Source: Paenibacillus foliorum
GTDB lineage: Bacteria; Bacillota; Bacilli; Paenibacillales; NBRC-103111
Reading direction: 5' to 3'
NCBI RefSeq assembly: GCF_013141765.1
Contig: NZ_WHOD01000109.1
Location: 1-64,000 of the forward strand
Length of the DNA stretch: 64,000 nt
A model generated the notes under the pieces. The model saw nothing but the letters and a program-made list of their open reading frames with translations, did no database searches and was not told the DNA's origin. Positions 8,530 through 16,445 of the stretch are shown one piece after another; the first letter of the stretch is position 1, and each line of letters opens with the position of its first letter. The translations under genes and the position numbers were made by a program.

Positions 8530-8877
8530 ATGGCAAAAGTTATGGTTGCCGAGCAATACAAGCCGATTCGCTATTTATTAAGAACCGTCCTAACCTCCGT
8601 CGGTCATGAGGTTGTAGTCGAGGTCTCTAATGGACCCGATGTGTTGTCAACCTTTCATTCCTTACTCCCTGATATCATCTCACTTGACATGAGGCTTCCT
8701 TCCATGGATTGCTTCGAGCTGCTCAAACAAATTAAAAGCACAAATCCAAATACGAGAATTATTGTTTATTCATCTGACATTCATTCCGCTGATGTCGAAA
8801 TGGCTATTTCCTGTGGAGCTCATGTTGTATTCGACAAGCCCTTTGATATCGATGATTACTTAAAACATTTCCAATGA
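8530..8877 (+). CDS. Stand-alone CheY-like receiver domain protein
   Basis: A 115-residue single receiver domain with no output domain. The phosphoacceptor is Asp53 (DIISLDMRLPSMD), the switch Ser lies in IVYSSD, and the conserved Lys is at about 103 (FDKPFD). The acidic pocket that normally reads DD near the N-terminus is AEQ (KVMVAEQYKPIR), so only one acidic residue remains and Mg2+ binding may be weakened. The start ATG 8530 is chosen because GGAAGGAG (8508-8515) lies upstream and the receiver fold begins exactly there; spacing is long (14 nt). There is no adjacent kinase. The stop is followed 84 nt later by an LTA-synthase-like gene, so the two may be cotranscribed. Confidence 0.8.
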   Translation: MAKVMVAEQYKPIRYLLRTVLTSVGHEVVVEVSNGPDVLSTFHSLLPDIISLDMRLPSMDCFELLKQIKSTNPNTRIIVYSSDIHSADVEMAISCGAHVVFDKPFDIDDYLKHFQ

Positions 8878-8961
8878 TTGTGTTTACAAATGCTTGTATT
8901 GCTTATACGACTCCGTGCTATAATAAGATCTATCCTTCAGGAATGGGAGCCGTGTTCCTTT

Positions 8962-10566
8962 ATGTGGTTCAATAAATACCATTTAATTCGTATAACTGCT
9001 TTGATTGCTTCCAGCTTGGTATTCCTGATTCTCCAAACTGCTGACTCTGGATTGCCACCCATTCTTCCTGTAATGCTTCAACCACCCATAGCGGATTGGA
9101 ACAAGGAAGAGCTTGACCGCAAGCCTAATGTGATTGTCGTGCTTAGCGAAGCTTTTTGGGACCCTACTCAGATTGAAGGGCTCAAGTTTAGCCGTGACCC
9201 CATCCCTACCTTCCATGCGCTTCAAAATAAATATACGAATGGTAAAATGCTATCTCCTCAGTTTGGCGGAGGTACCGCTAATGTCGAGCTTGAGGTACTG
9301 ACTGGCAATTCCATGCGATTTCTACCGGAAGACTCCATTGCTTACGAAACGGTTATCAAGCATGATGTTGATTCACTTGCCAGTATATTATCCCGTCAGG
9401 GGTACACACCTACAGCCATAACACCTTTTCATAACTGGTATTTTGACAGCTCCAATGTGTATCGCCGTTTTGGTTTCACCCGTTACATTAGCTTGGAATT
9501 TTTCAATCCAAATGAATTCGTGGGCCCTTACATAGGCGATCATGCCGTAGCTAAGCGCATCTTTGAGGAAACGGAGCGCAGCCAAGGCCCTGACTTTATT
9601 TTTGCAAACACAATGGAAAATCATTACCACTACTGGTCGAACAAGTTCAAACGAAACACCATTAGTATAAAAGGAAATGTGGCCGACGAGGCTCTCGACA
9701 TATTGGAAACCTATGTGCAGGGGGCAATTGGAGCCGACTCAATGCTTCAGGAGATGGTAGAGCATTACAGTCAGGTTAAGGAACCGACGATCATAGTCTT
9801 TTTCGGAGATCACATGCCGTATTTAGAGAAAGATTATTATGTTTACAAAGAAACTAAATATATTAAGGGTGAAGATGATTCGGATTTTTTGCAAAAAATG
9901 CATAATGTCCCGCTGCTAGTCTGGAATAACTACTTGCCTGAAGGAAAGGACAATTTATATATGAGTCCCTCCTTCTTAAGCCCCTATATACTTCAATTGG
10001 CGAAGCTGAAGGGCAGCGACTACACCGATTTTTTGTCCAGGCTGTCCAAGCAAATCCCTATTATACCGCCAAAATCCTATTATGAAGCTATGCATATACG
10101 CGAATCGGATCTAACCGAGTATGAGCGATGGCAAAAAAGTATTTTAACAGGAACAAGCTCAAGTGATTCCGATTACAACGGCTCTGATGAAATGGGTGAA
10201 ATGAAAGCACCCTTAGCTGAAACCTATACAATGGGATATGGAGATCCCGTCATTCAGTCCGTCTCGCCAGAGGTGCTTCTGCAAATGCAAACCGGGGAGA
10301 AATTGATAGCCGATCTATTGAAAAAAACAATTACAATTAGGGGCGGCCGTTTCGGCATAGGAAGCGTAGTATTCGCGAACGGTAAGCCGCTCGAAACAAC
10401 TTGGCACACAGAAGAAAGCTTATCCGCCGTCATCCCCAAGGACCTGCTAAGGAAGCCAGGTAAGCTTGAACTGCAGGTGCGGGTTGTTGACGAGAAGGAA
10501 AATGTGCTTGCACAATCCAAATCAGTTGATCTCTACATTACAAGTAAAACAAGTAAACAGCCCTGA
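8962..10566 (+). CDS. LTA synthase-like phosphotransferase/sulfatase-fold protein with reduced membrane domain
   Basis: 534 residues from ATG 8962 (GGGAG 12 nt upstream). One N-terminal membrane segment (about 8-25) precedes an alkaline-phosphatase-superfamily domain of the LtaS type. Metal-site residues are PNVIVVLSEAFWD (about 55) and FFGDHMPY (about 279), and the putative nucleophile Thr lies in GGGTANVE (about 105). LtaS enzymes transfer glycerol-phosphate from phosphatidylglycerol outside the membrane, but they have five N-terminal helices and this one has only one. The last 100 residues (from about 427) look like an added IPT/Ig-like beta domain. A frame open back to TTG 8878 would add 28 hydrophobic/basic residues but lacks a ribosome site. 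A TATAAT at 8919-8924 hints at an internal promoter. The donor and acceptor are unknown. Confidence 0.78.
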   Translation: MWFNKYHLIRITALIASSLVFLILQTADSGLPPILPVMLQPPIADWNKEELDRKPNVIVVLSEAFWDPTQIEGLKFSRDPIPTFHALQNKYTNGKMLSPQFGGGTANVELEVLTGNSMRFLPEDSIAYETVIKHDVDSLASILSRQGYTPTAITPFHNWYFDSSNVYRRFGFTRYISLEFFNPNEFVGPYIGDHAVAKRIFEETERSQGPDFIFANTMENHYHYWSNKFKRNTISIKGNVADEALDILETYVQGAIGADSMLQEMVEHYSQVKEPTIIVFFGDHMPYLEKDYYVYKETKYIKGEDDSDFLQKMHNVPLLVWNNYLPEGKDNLYMSPSFLSPYILQLAKLKGSDYTDFLSRLSKQIPIIPPKSYYEAMHIRESDLTEYERWQKSILTGTSSSDSDYNGSDEMGEMKAPLAETYTMGYGDPVIQSVSPEVLLQMQTGEKLIADLLKKTITIRGGRFGIGSVVFANGKPLETTWHTEESLSAVIPKDLLRKPGKLELQVRVVDEKENVLAQSKSVDLYITSKTSKQP

Positions 10567-10614
10567 ACGATGGTATCGGCTAACCGATATCGGGTCCTTC
10601 GGGGCTGTTTTTTT
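10558..10614 (+). terminator. Rho-independent terminator of the LtaS-like gene
   Basis: Outer stem CAGCCC/GGGCTG encloses an inner TATCGG/CCGATA hairpin and is followed by seven T. The left arm overlaps the last codons and the stop, so termination is immediate. Confidence 0.8.
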
Positions 10615-10624
10615 ATGTTGGATA

Positions 10625-11542
10625 TTATTTAGTCGTTATACTTAAATCCAATTCCGATGGCTGGAGCACGTGGCTCTTACGAAAGGCTGCTGGGGTCATT
10701 CCTTTACTTTCCCGAAATATGCGAGCAAATGTGTTATATGAACCATAGCCGGTCTCCATTGCAATTTCAAGCACGCTCATTTCAGTAGAAATCAGCAGGC
10801 CGCAGGCTTGACGGATTCTCACCTCATGGACAAAGGTTACAAAATTTTGTCCGACTGCTCTTTTGAACAGCTCACTTAAGTAAGGCACACTAAACCCAAA
10901 CCGTTCGGCCAATCCGGTTAATGTCAAATCATCCCTATAATGACTATGAATATATTGAATAACCTTCCATACACTGCCTCTCGGCTTCTTTCTATCATAA
11001 GCATGGGCTACCGCTATTTCCTGCCGGTCAGACTGCTTACTCCTTCTAAGTCTGTCGAAGCGTACCAACACCTCAGTCAGCTTAGCTTTGATCAAGGAAT
11101 GCCTCCATGGCTCCGTACCTGAATATTCGGTTCGCAGTTCCCCTAATAACGTTTGAAACCTCCGTTGTTCTTCAGAATCATCGACTTGTACAAAGGACGG
11201 AAGATTAGCCTCGGCCAAATTCCATTCTATGCCAGGTAACTGCTCAGAGGGGCTGTACAAATGAATGCCGAAATTGCAATTGAAAAGCTGAAGCGGCGTG
11301 CCTGGATCTGAATGAATTTCGTGAAATTGGTACGGCATCACAAGAGTGAACGTTCCGGGCAGCATCAAATGCTTGACCCCATTTATCGTTTCAGAGCCGT
11401 GACCTTCAATAACATAGGAAAATTCCAAATAATCATGCCTGTGCGATTCAAAGCCATTGACCAGGTGGTTGACTTTGATATGAAAGGGCAGCTCCGAATC
11501 CATATTAGGATAATGAGTTAAATACTTAGGAACGACAGTCAT
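10625..11542 (-). CDS. AraC-family regulator with cupin sensor
   Basis: 305 residues. The N-terminal cupin sensor (about 20-110) contains the usual HRHDYLEFSYVIEGHG and FHEIHSDPG. The C-terminal double HTH (about 195-295) reads VIQYIHSHYRDDLTLTGLAERFGFSVPYLSELFKRAVGQNF, then a second helix-turn-helix with SYNTFARIFRESKGMTPAAFR. AGGGGAG lies 11 nt before the ATG. It is divergent from an oxidoreductase/isomerase operon (11686-13637), so it most likely activates that operon in response to the sugar handled by it. This is a typical arrangement in Paenibacillus but not proven here. Confidence 0.92.
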   Translation of the reverse strand: MTVVPKYLTHYPNMDSELPFHIKVNHLVNGFESHRHDYLEFSYVIEGHGSETINGVKHLMLPGTFTLVMPYQFHEIHSDPGTPLQLFNCNFGIHLYSPSEQLPGIEWNLAEANLPSFVQVDDSEEQRRFQTLLGELRTEYSGTEPWRHSLIKAKLTEVLVRFDRLRRSKQSDRQEIAVAHAYDRKKPRGSVWKVIQYIHSHYRDDLTLTGLAERFGFSVPYLSELFKRAVGQNFVTFVHEVRIRQACGLLISTEMSVLEIAMETGYGSYNTFARIFRESKGMTPAAFRKSHVLQPSELDLSITTK

Positions 11543-11605
11543 ATTTTATTAACTCCCCTTACCAGCTGAAAAAATGGGATATCCTCCATAAAAAATGGCA
11601 TGTAT

Positions 11606-11631
11606 TTTATACGCTTACATTCTACTATAAT
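11606..11631 (+). promoter_or_regulatory. Candidate promoter with cre-like element for the 11686-13637 operon
   Basis: TATAAT at 11626-11631 is a perfect -10, with only a weak -35 upstream. Directly before it, 11606-11619 reads TTTATACGCTTACA, which on the minus strand matches the CcpA site TGWAANCGNTNWCA at 12 of 14 positions. A CcpA-bound site here would occlude the promoter. Tentative. Confidence 0.35.
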
Positions 11632-11685
11632 ATCAAATACTGCAACAAACCTTAAATCATTTATTTTCAGGAGGCTATGCATACC

Positions 11686-12762
11686 ATGAGCACTACGAAT
11701 AAAATCAGACTTGGCATCATCGGCGCAGGCAACATCGGAAACGTTCACATGAACATCTTTAAACAGCTGCCCGATGATACGGTAATCGTTGCAACAACAG
11801 ATTCCTACTTACCGCTTGCAGAAAAGCGTGCTGCTGAGCACGGTATTCCCAAGGTATACCCATCCGCGGATGAATTGATCGCCGATCCCGAAATCGATGC
11901 TGTCATCATCGGTGTTCCTAACCAGTATCACGCCCCAATAGCTGTAAAAGCCTTGCAAGCAGGCAAGCATGTGTTGCTGGAAAAACCTATGGCGATAGAT
12001 GTATCGTCAGCTCGTGACATTGTACGCGCACAGCGTGAAAGCGGTAAGGTCCTTATGATTCCTCACCAAATGCGTTGGGAATGGCTTCCCCTGCAAGTAA
12101 AAGAACAAATCGATAATGGCGCGCTAGGACATATTTATAATGCTAAGGTAGGCTGGTTCCGCCGCAAGGGTATTCCAGGCTGGGGCACTTGGTTTACTCA
12201 ACGAGACGAGTCCGGAGGCGGCCCCTTGATTGATATTGGCGTACATATGCTGGATCTTGGTTTCTTTTTCCTTGGCGACCGCAAGCCTGTGTCCGTATAT
12301 GGCTCTACGTATGCCGAATTCGGGCCAAAAAAACGCGGTATAGGCACATGGGGCACTCCGAATTGGAACGGTCGATTCGATGTTGAAGACTTAGCTACCG
12401 CATTAATTAAAATGGATGATGGCAGCACCCTCTCCTTGGAAGTTAGCTGGGCTGTCCATATGGACACAGACAGCCAGCATTTCATTCATTTGATGGGCTC
12501 TGAGGGAGGCGCTTCAATCCGCGGTAATCAAGGCAAGCTGTTGACCGAAACCTTCCAACGCGCAACAGAGGTATCGTTGACACCACCAGCTAATGATGAA
12601 GGCGGACGCATACGCGTAAGCCGTCACTTTATCGAATGCATCCGCGAAGGCAAACAGCCAACTACATCGGCTTTAGCCGGATTCACTAACAATTTGATTT
12701 TAGATGCCATTTATGAGTCCTCCCGTACGGGACATGAAGTTATTTTGGATTGGAATATTTAA
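11686..12762 (+). CDS. Gfo/Idh/MocA-family NAD(P)-dependent oxidoreductase
   Basis: 358 residues. The N-terminal Rossmann fold opens with IRLGIIGAGNIGNVHM (GxGxxG). The conserved EKPMA motif is in HVLLEKPMAID (about 98), and the C-terminal alpha/beta domain carries the GGGPLIDIGVHMLDL segment that supplies the catalytic Asp and His. Members oxidise or epimerise sugars and cyclitols. ATG 11677 lies only 2 nt after AGGAGG, so the next in-frame ATG (11686, 11 nt away) is taken as the start. It overlaps nothing and is followed 23 nt later by a TIM-barrel isomerase gene, a common pairing for inositol or keto-sugar catabolism. The exact substrate is unknown. Confidence 0.9.
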   Translation: MSTTNKIRLGIIGAGNIGNVHMNIFKQLPDDTVIVATTDSYLPLAEKRAAEHGIPKVYPSADELIADPEIDAVIIGVPNQYHAPIAVKALQAGKHVLLEKPMAIDVSSARDIVRAQRESGKVLMIPHQMRWEWLPLQVKEQIDNGALGHIYNAKVGWFRRKGIPGWGTWFTQRDESGGGPLIDIGVHMLDLGFFFLGDRKPVSVYGSTYAEFGPKKRGIGTWGTPNWNGRFDVEDLATALIKMDDGSTLSLEVSWAVHMDTDSQHFIHLMGSEGGASIRGNQGKLLTETFQRATEVSLTPPANDEGGRIRVSRHFIECIREGKQPTTSALAGFTNNLILDAIYESSRTGHEVILDWNI

Positions 12763-12785
12763 TAATAAGGAGGTCTGAACTTACT

Positions 12786-13637
12786 ATGTTAAAAGGTCTT
12801 ACAAGAGCAGGGCTTGGAGGCAATGTAGGCAGCATAGAACAGTTTGTTACAGCTGCTGCCGCACACGGTTTTGCTGCTATTGCGGCTGGTGGTCAAGAGC
12901 TGGAAGAATGGATTACAGCTAAAGGAATAGAAGCCGTCCGTGATTTTCTACAAGAGAACGGCGTGCAAATAGGCACTATCGGTTTATCCGTCCAGTGGCG
13001 CGATACAGAGGAAGAATTCGTTAGCGGCCTTGCACGACTTGCCAAAGACGCTGAGGCCGCAGCAGCAGTAGGATGCACCGTCTGCTGCACTTACGTGCTG
13101 CCTTCCACAGATCAGGATGCAGCGCACTTTACAGCATTGGCTACTCGCCGTTTGCGCACCTGCGCACAAATATTGGCGCCATACGGTATCCAATTCGGCC
13201 TCGAATTTGTAGGGCCGCATCATCTTCGAACCAAATGGAAAAATCCATTCATTTGGGGACTACGGGAAACGCTGGATTGGATCGATGCCATCGGTGAAAG
13301 CAATGTTGGGCTGCTGTTCGACAGCTATCATTGGTATACTAATGAGCTCGGTGTCGAGGATATACTCCGCCTGAAGGCAGCCCAGATCGTCCTCGTGCAT
13401 ATCAACGATGCTCCTGATGTACCCATAGCGGACGTGCTGGATAACGACCGCCTGTTCCCTGGCGAAGGGGTGATCGATTTAGCAGGCTTCCTACGTGCGC
13501 TGAAGCAGATAGGCTATACCGGCGTAGTCGCACAAGAGATCCTAACTCCTAAGCCGCTTGAGCAGCCAACCGAGGAGCTGCTGCAGCGTTCTCGCGATGC
13601 TTTCCGCAAGGTGTACACTTCCGCTGGCTTGGAGTAA
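12786..13637 (+). CDS. Sugar phosphate isomerase/epimerase-family TIM-barrel protein
   Basis: 283 residues of the AP-endonuclease-2-like TIM barrel (IolE/IolH/hydroxypyruvate isomerase relatives). The metal ligands can be picked out in order: Glu in QFGLEFVG, Asp in LLFDSYHW, His in LVHINDAP and Glu in VVAQEIL. The start ATG 12786 follows AAGGAGG by 12 nt; a longer in-frame extension from 12750 overlaps the previous gene and is rejected. Cotranscribed with the upstream oxidoreductase. These proteins isomerise or dehydrate keto-sugars or cyclitol derivatives. The specific reaction cannot be assigned. Confidence 0.88.
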   Translation: MLKGLTRAGLGGNVGSIEQFVTAAAAHGFAAIAAGGQELEEWITAKGIEAVRDFLQENGVQIGTIGLSVQWRDTEEEFVSGLARLAKDAEAAAAVGCTVCCTYVLPSTDQDAAHFTALATRRLRTCAQILAPYGIQFGLEFVGPHHLRTKWKNPFIWGLRETLDWIDAIGESNVGLLFDSYHWYTNELGVEDILRLKAAQIVLVHINDAPDVPIADVLDNDRLFPGEGVIDLAGFLRALKQIGYTGVVAQEILTPKPLEQPTEELLQRSRDAFRKVYTSAGLE

Positions 13638-13676
13638 GCATTTCATATCCATGTCTTTAGCATATGCACATGCCAA

Positions 13677-13708
13677 AAACGACCATCTCTCATATGAGAT
13701 GGTCGTTT
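13677..13708. terminator. Bidirectional terminator
   Basis: A perfect 13-bp stem whose core is GACCATCTC/GAGATGGTC, with loop TCATAT and AAAC/GTTT flanks. It sits between the plus-strand isomerase and the minus-strand esterase and can serve both. Confidence 0.85.
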
Positions 13709-13725
13709 ATATTGATTCCTAGCCG

Positions 13726-14358
13726 TTATTCCACGGCGCCGACTGCCTGAAGCCACGCTTTGGCGATCAGAGCATGCCCCGCCGGAGATGGATGTACGCC
13801 ATCCGGCGCCCAGAACGAAGCTGCCGCACGTGCAGACGCTTGAGCAAACAGTCCATCCAAGCAAACCAAGCGAGCCCCGAATTCCCGAGCAAGCTCGCGA
13901 ACCACCGTAATTTTCGGATCCAAGTCCTCTCTCCACTGTTTGCGGTCTTCTGGAACCGGGAGAACAAACGGCTCGATAATCACCAGCTTGGCATCAAGCT
14001 TCACGGATTGCGTAAGTATGTCACGGTATACCTCTTCAAATTGTTCCGTAGATGTCGGATCGTTCCGGTCAAATCTTCTCCATGTGTCGTTGATCCCTAT
14101 ATAAATGGAAATAACGTTCGGCTTCAAATCAAGGCAATCATCCTGCCAGCGTTTTTGCAAGTCTTTAACCCTGTTACCGCTAATGCCGCGGTTGATGAAG
14201 CTCGCTTGCTTCTCCGGATATAAGGCGGAGAATTGTGCAGCAGCCATCAGGGCATACCCCTTACCAAGGTCATCCCCTTTGTCACGTATACGTCCTGCAT
14301 CCGTTATGCTGTCTCCTTGAAATAATACAACGTCGCCTTCTTGAATCCAAGCTTGCAT
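13726..14358 (-). CDS. SGNH/GDSL-family esterase
   Basis: 210-residue cytoplasmic hydrolase without signal peptide. SGNH blocks are all visible: I, VVLFQGDSIT with the nucleophile Ser (about 17); II, NRGISGNRV with the oxyanion Gly; III, IYIGIND with the oxyanion Asn; V, DGVHPSPAGH with the catalytic Asp and His (about 190). It is close to the rhamnogalacturonan/xylan acetylesterase type. The lack of a signal fits deacetylation of imported oligosaccharides rather than of external polymer. It stands downstream of the MFS gene on the same strand (113 nt gap) and converges on the sugar operon. Confidence 0.9.
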   Translation of the reverse strand: MQAWIQEGDVVLFQGDSITDAGRIRDKGDDLGKGYALMAAAQFSALYPEKQASFINRGISGNRVKDLQKRWQDDCLDLKPNVISIYIGINDTWRRFDRNDPTSTEQFEEVYRDILTQSVKLDAKLVIIEPFVLPVPEDRKQWREDLDPKITVVRELAREFGARLVCLDGLFAQASARAAASFWAPDGVHPSPAGHALIAKAWLQAVGAVE

Positions 14359-14471
14359 ACTAGTTACCCTCCCAAAATATGTATAAGCTATTCACAACCT
14401 TTTCCATTTTATCATAATGTGAAAGCCCAGAGAGCGGTTTCAGTAAAAAACTATATCCGATTTACTCAAGT

Positions 14472-15749
14472 TTAGGACTGCTGAATCGGCTGTACACCCA
14501 CCCCGCTGTTTCTTGAAATCCGAATGGCCATCAAAGCAGCAAACAAGCATACAAAACCCGCAGCGATAAACGGTACCGTATAGGTACCCATCAGCTCTCT
14601 CAGTAAACCTGCTCCATAAGCAGCAGTCGAAGCACCGACTTGATGGGCTACAACAATCCAACCGAAGATCATGCCTGATTTTTCTTTGCCGAACTCTTTC
14701 GTTGCAAGCTTGACAGTAGGCGGTACCGTAGCGATCCAATCAAGACCGTAAAATACAGCGAACATCAAGAGCATCATGGGACTGGAGTCCAGAGCAAACG
14801 GTAAGAAAAGCAAGGATAGACCACGAAGCCCGTAATACCAAAAAAGCAGCCAGCGACTGTCAAACCGGTCTGATAACCATCCTGAGAGCGTAGTACCAAA
14901 TAGATCGAACAACCCCATCAATGCCAACAAACCGGCTGCCATTACTTCAGGAATGCCATAATCTCCACAGGCTGGAATAAGGTGAGTGCCTATTAAGCCG
15001 TTTGTAGAGAAGCCGCAGAAGAAAAATGTACCGGCCAGCAGCCAAAAGGTTTTGTTCCTTGATGCTGAACGAAGTGCAAGCAGCGGTGTGAGGAACAGGT
15101 TGCCCTTAAACTTATTAGGCTTAACGAGCTCCTTGGTGCCATAGGGGGCAACCCCAACATCATAAGGATCATTCCGCATCCAAATAGCCACAATAACAAT
15201 CAGCAGAACCAGGATACCAACTGCCGAATATACGGAGGTTCTCCAGCCTGCTTCTACTGTAATTTGGGCTAGCAATGGCAGGAACAGCAGCTGTCCTGTG
15301 GCAGCACTGGCTGTAAGCATTCCAATCACAAGCCCTCTTTTCTCAACAAACCAGTGATTGGTAATCGTTACGCCTAGCACGTTAGCCATCATTCCCGTCG
15401 CAAGTCCAGAAACAACACCCCACAGAATTTCAAACTGCCATAAAGAACTCATCAGAGGAGTGATCGAAAGACTTATAGCCAACACCGCCAACGAGGTAAC
15501 CATCATTCTTCGGATCCCGAATCTCTCCAACAGCGCAGCGGAAAAAGGGCCCATTAACCCGTATAAAAATATTCCCGTTGAAATAACGCCGGATATGGAT
15601 CCGCGATTCCATCCAAACTCTTTTTCAAAAGGCAGCATCAATATGCTCGGCATGGAACGGATTCCAGCGGATACGAGCAAGGTAACAAAAGCGATGAGCA
15701 CAACTACCCATCCATAATAAATTCGAGATGATTTCATACTCGTTTGCAT
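14472..15749 (-). CDS. MFS transporter, oxalate/formate or monocarboxylate (OFA/MCT) type
   Basis: 425 residues, 12 predicted membrane segments. The N-terminus YYGWVVVLIAFVTLLVSAGIRSMPSI is characteristic of the OFA/monocarboxylate branch, and a GLATGMMANVLGVTITNHWFVEKRGLVIG segment (TM4-5) matches that family. Such carriers move small organic anions. A GTG at 15791 opens a longer frame but lacks a ribosome site and lies inside a MarR-type operator. ATG 15749 has GGAG 10 nt upstream and is preferred. The MarR gene lies directly upstream and both share near-identical 12-bp palindromes, so the carrier is probably MarR-controlled. Confidence 0.88.
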   Translation of the reverse strand: MQTSMKSSRIYYGWVVVLIAFVTLLVSAGIRSMPSILMLPFEKEFGWNRGSISGVISTGIFLYGLMGPFSAALLERFGIRRMMVTSLAVLAISLSITPLMSSLWQFEILWGVVSGLATGMMANVLGVTITNHWFVEKRGLVIGMLTASAATGQLLFLPLLAQITVEAGWRTSVYSAVGILVLLIVIVAIWMRNDPYDVGVAPYGTKELVKPNKFKGNLFLTPLLALRSASRNKTFWLLAGTFFFCGFSTNGLIGTHLIPACGDYGIPEVMAAGLLALMGLFDLFGTTLSGWLSDRFDSRWLLFWYYGLRGLSLLFLPFALDSSPMMLLMFAVFYGLDWIATVPPTVKLATKEFGKEKSGMIFGWIVVAHQVGASTAAYGAGLLRELMGTYTVPFIAAGFVCLFAALMAIRISRNSGVGVQPIQQS

Positions 15750-15783
15750 CTGCTGTTTACTCCATTCATCTTTTATATTTTGC

Positions 15784-15795
15784 TTGTACACACAA
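15784..15795. promoter_or_regulatory. MarR-type operator upstream of the MFS gene
   Basis: TTGTACACACAA on the plus strand (TTGTGTGTACAA on the minus): 5-nt arms around a 2-nt centre with one mismatch. It differs by one base from the site before the MarR gene at 16268-16279. Confidence 0.6.
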
Positions 15796-15814
15796 ATGTA
15801 TAACTAGAGAAAAA

Positions 15815-16240
15815 TTACTTTTTCTCCAGTTGCTCGCTTGTCATCTCAATATCTATCGACAGCTGCTTAGAAGCTTCCGTACCTAGAATAGCCTCATATC
15901 TGCGATGCAAGCTTTTTGAAGCGTTGCGAATCGCCTCTTCCAGCTCTTTCCCCTTAGGAGTTGGATAAATGAGTACAGTCTTCCCTTGCACCTTCCGTTC
16001 TACCAATTGCTTACCTTCTAATTTATCAATAAATCGAGTAATCGTGGAAGCTGCAATATACAGCTTTTCGGATAATTCTTTTTGTGAAATTCCGGGTGTT
16101 GCGGTCACAAGCCGGATAATATAACCATACATAGGGGTTAAACCGGTCGATGCAAATTCTTCTTCAGCCATCTTCGTAATGGCCCGACTCAAGCGGTTCG
16201 TTGTGAAAAACAAACAATTATGCAGGTAGCTCTCATCCAT
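15815..16240 (-). CDS. MarR-family transcriptional regulator
   Basis: 141 residues with the winged-helix core (about 25-115): TPMYGYIIRLVTATPGISQKELSEKLYIAASTITRFIDKLEGKQLVERKVQGKTVLIYPTPKGKEL. The wing residues RKVQGK and the recognition helix STITRFIDKLE are clear. GGTGAGG lies 8 nt before the ATG. The upstream palindrome TTGTATGTACAA recurs with one change before the MFS gene that follows in the same direction, which suggests autoregulation plus control of that carrier. The effector is probably the transported anion or an aromatic acid (inference). Confidence 0.9.
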   Translation of the reverse strand: MDESYLHNCLFFTTNRLSRAITKMAEEEFASTGLTPMYGYIIRLVTATPGISQKELSEKLYIAASTITRFIDKLEGKQLVERKVQGKTVLIYPTPKGKELEEAIRNASKSLHRRYEAILGTEASKQLSIDIEMTSEQLEKK

Positions 16241-16267
16241 ACTATATTACCTCACCCTTTTTGTATT

Positions 16268-16279
16268 TTGTATGTACAA
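16268..16279. promoter_or_regulatory. MarR-type operator upstream of the MarR gene
   Basis: TTGTATGTACAA, with perfect 5-nt arms (TTGTA/TACAA) around TG. It lies 28 nt upstream of the MarR start codon, in the region shared with the divergent heparinase-like gene, which it might also control. Confidence 0.62.
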
Positions 16280-16445
16280 CTAATATAAAGCGGAACTCAC
16301 TTCATGTCAATCAGAATCGTCATTTAACACAAGCCACCTCGATTTTATACATAGACTTCTTCATTAGCTCCAAGTACAATGGGCTTGAGCGACTCCCGAA
16401 ATACATTAGGGATGCTGCAAATTCCTTTAAGGAGCGAAGCGCATT

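Noticed and set aside
15750..15791. Longer GTG start for the MFS protein
   Set aside because: No ribosome site, and the codon lies inside a MarR-type palindrome; ATG 15749 has GGAG at proper spacing.
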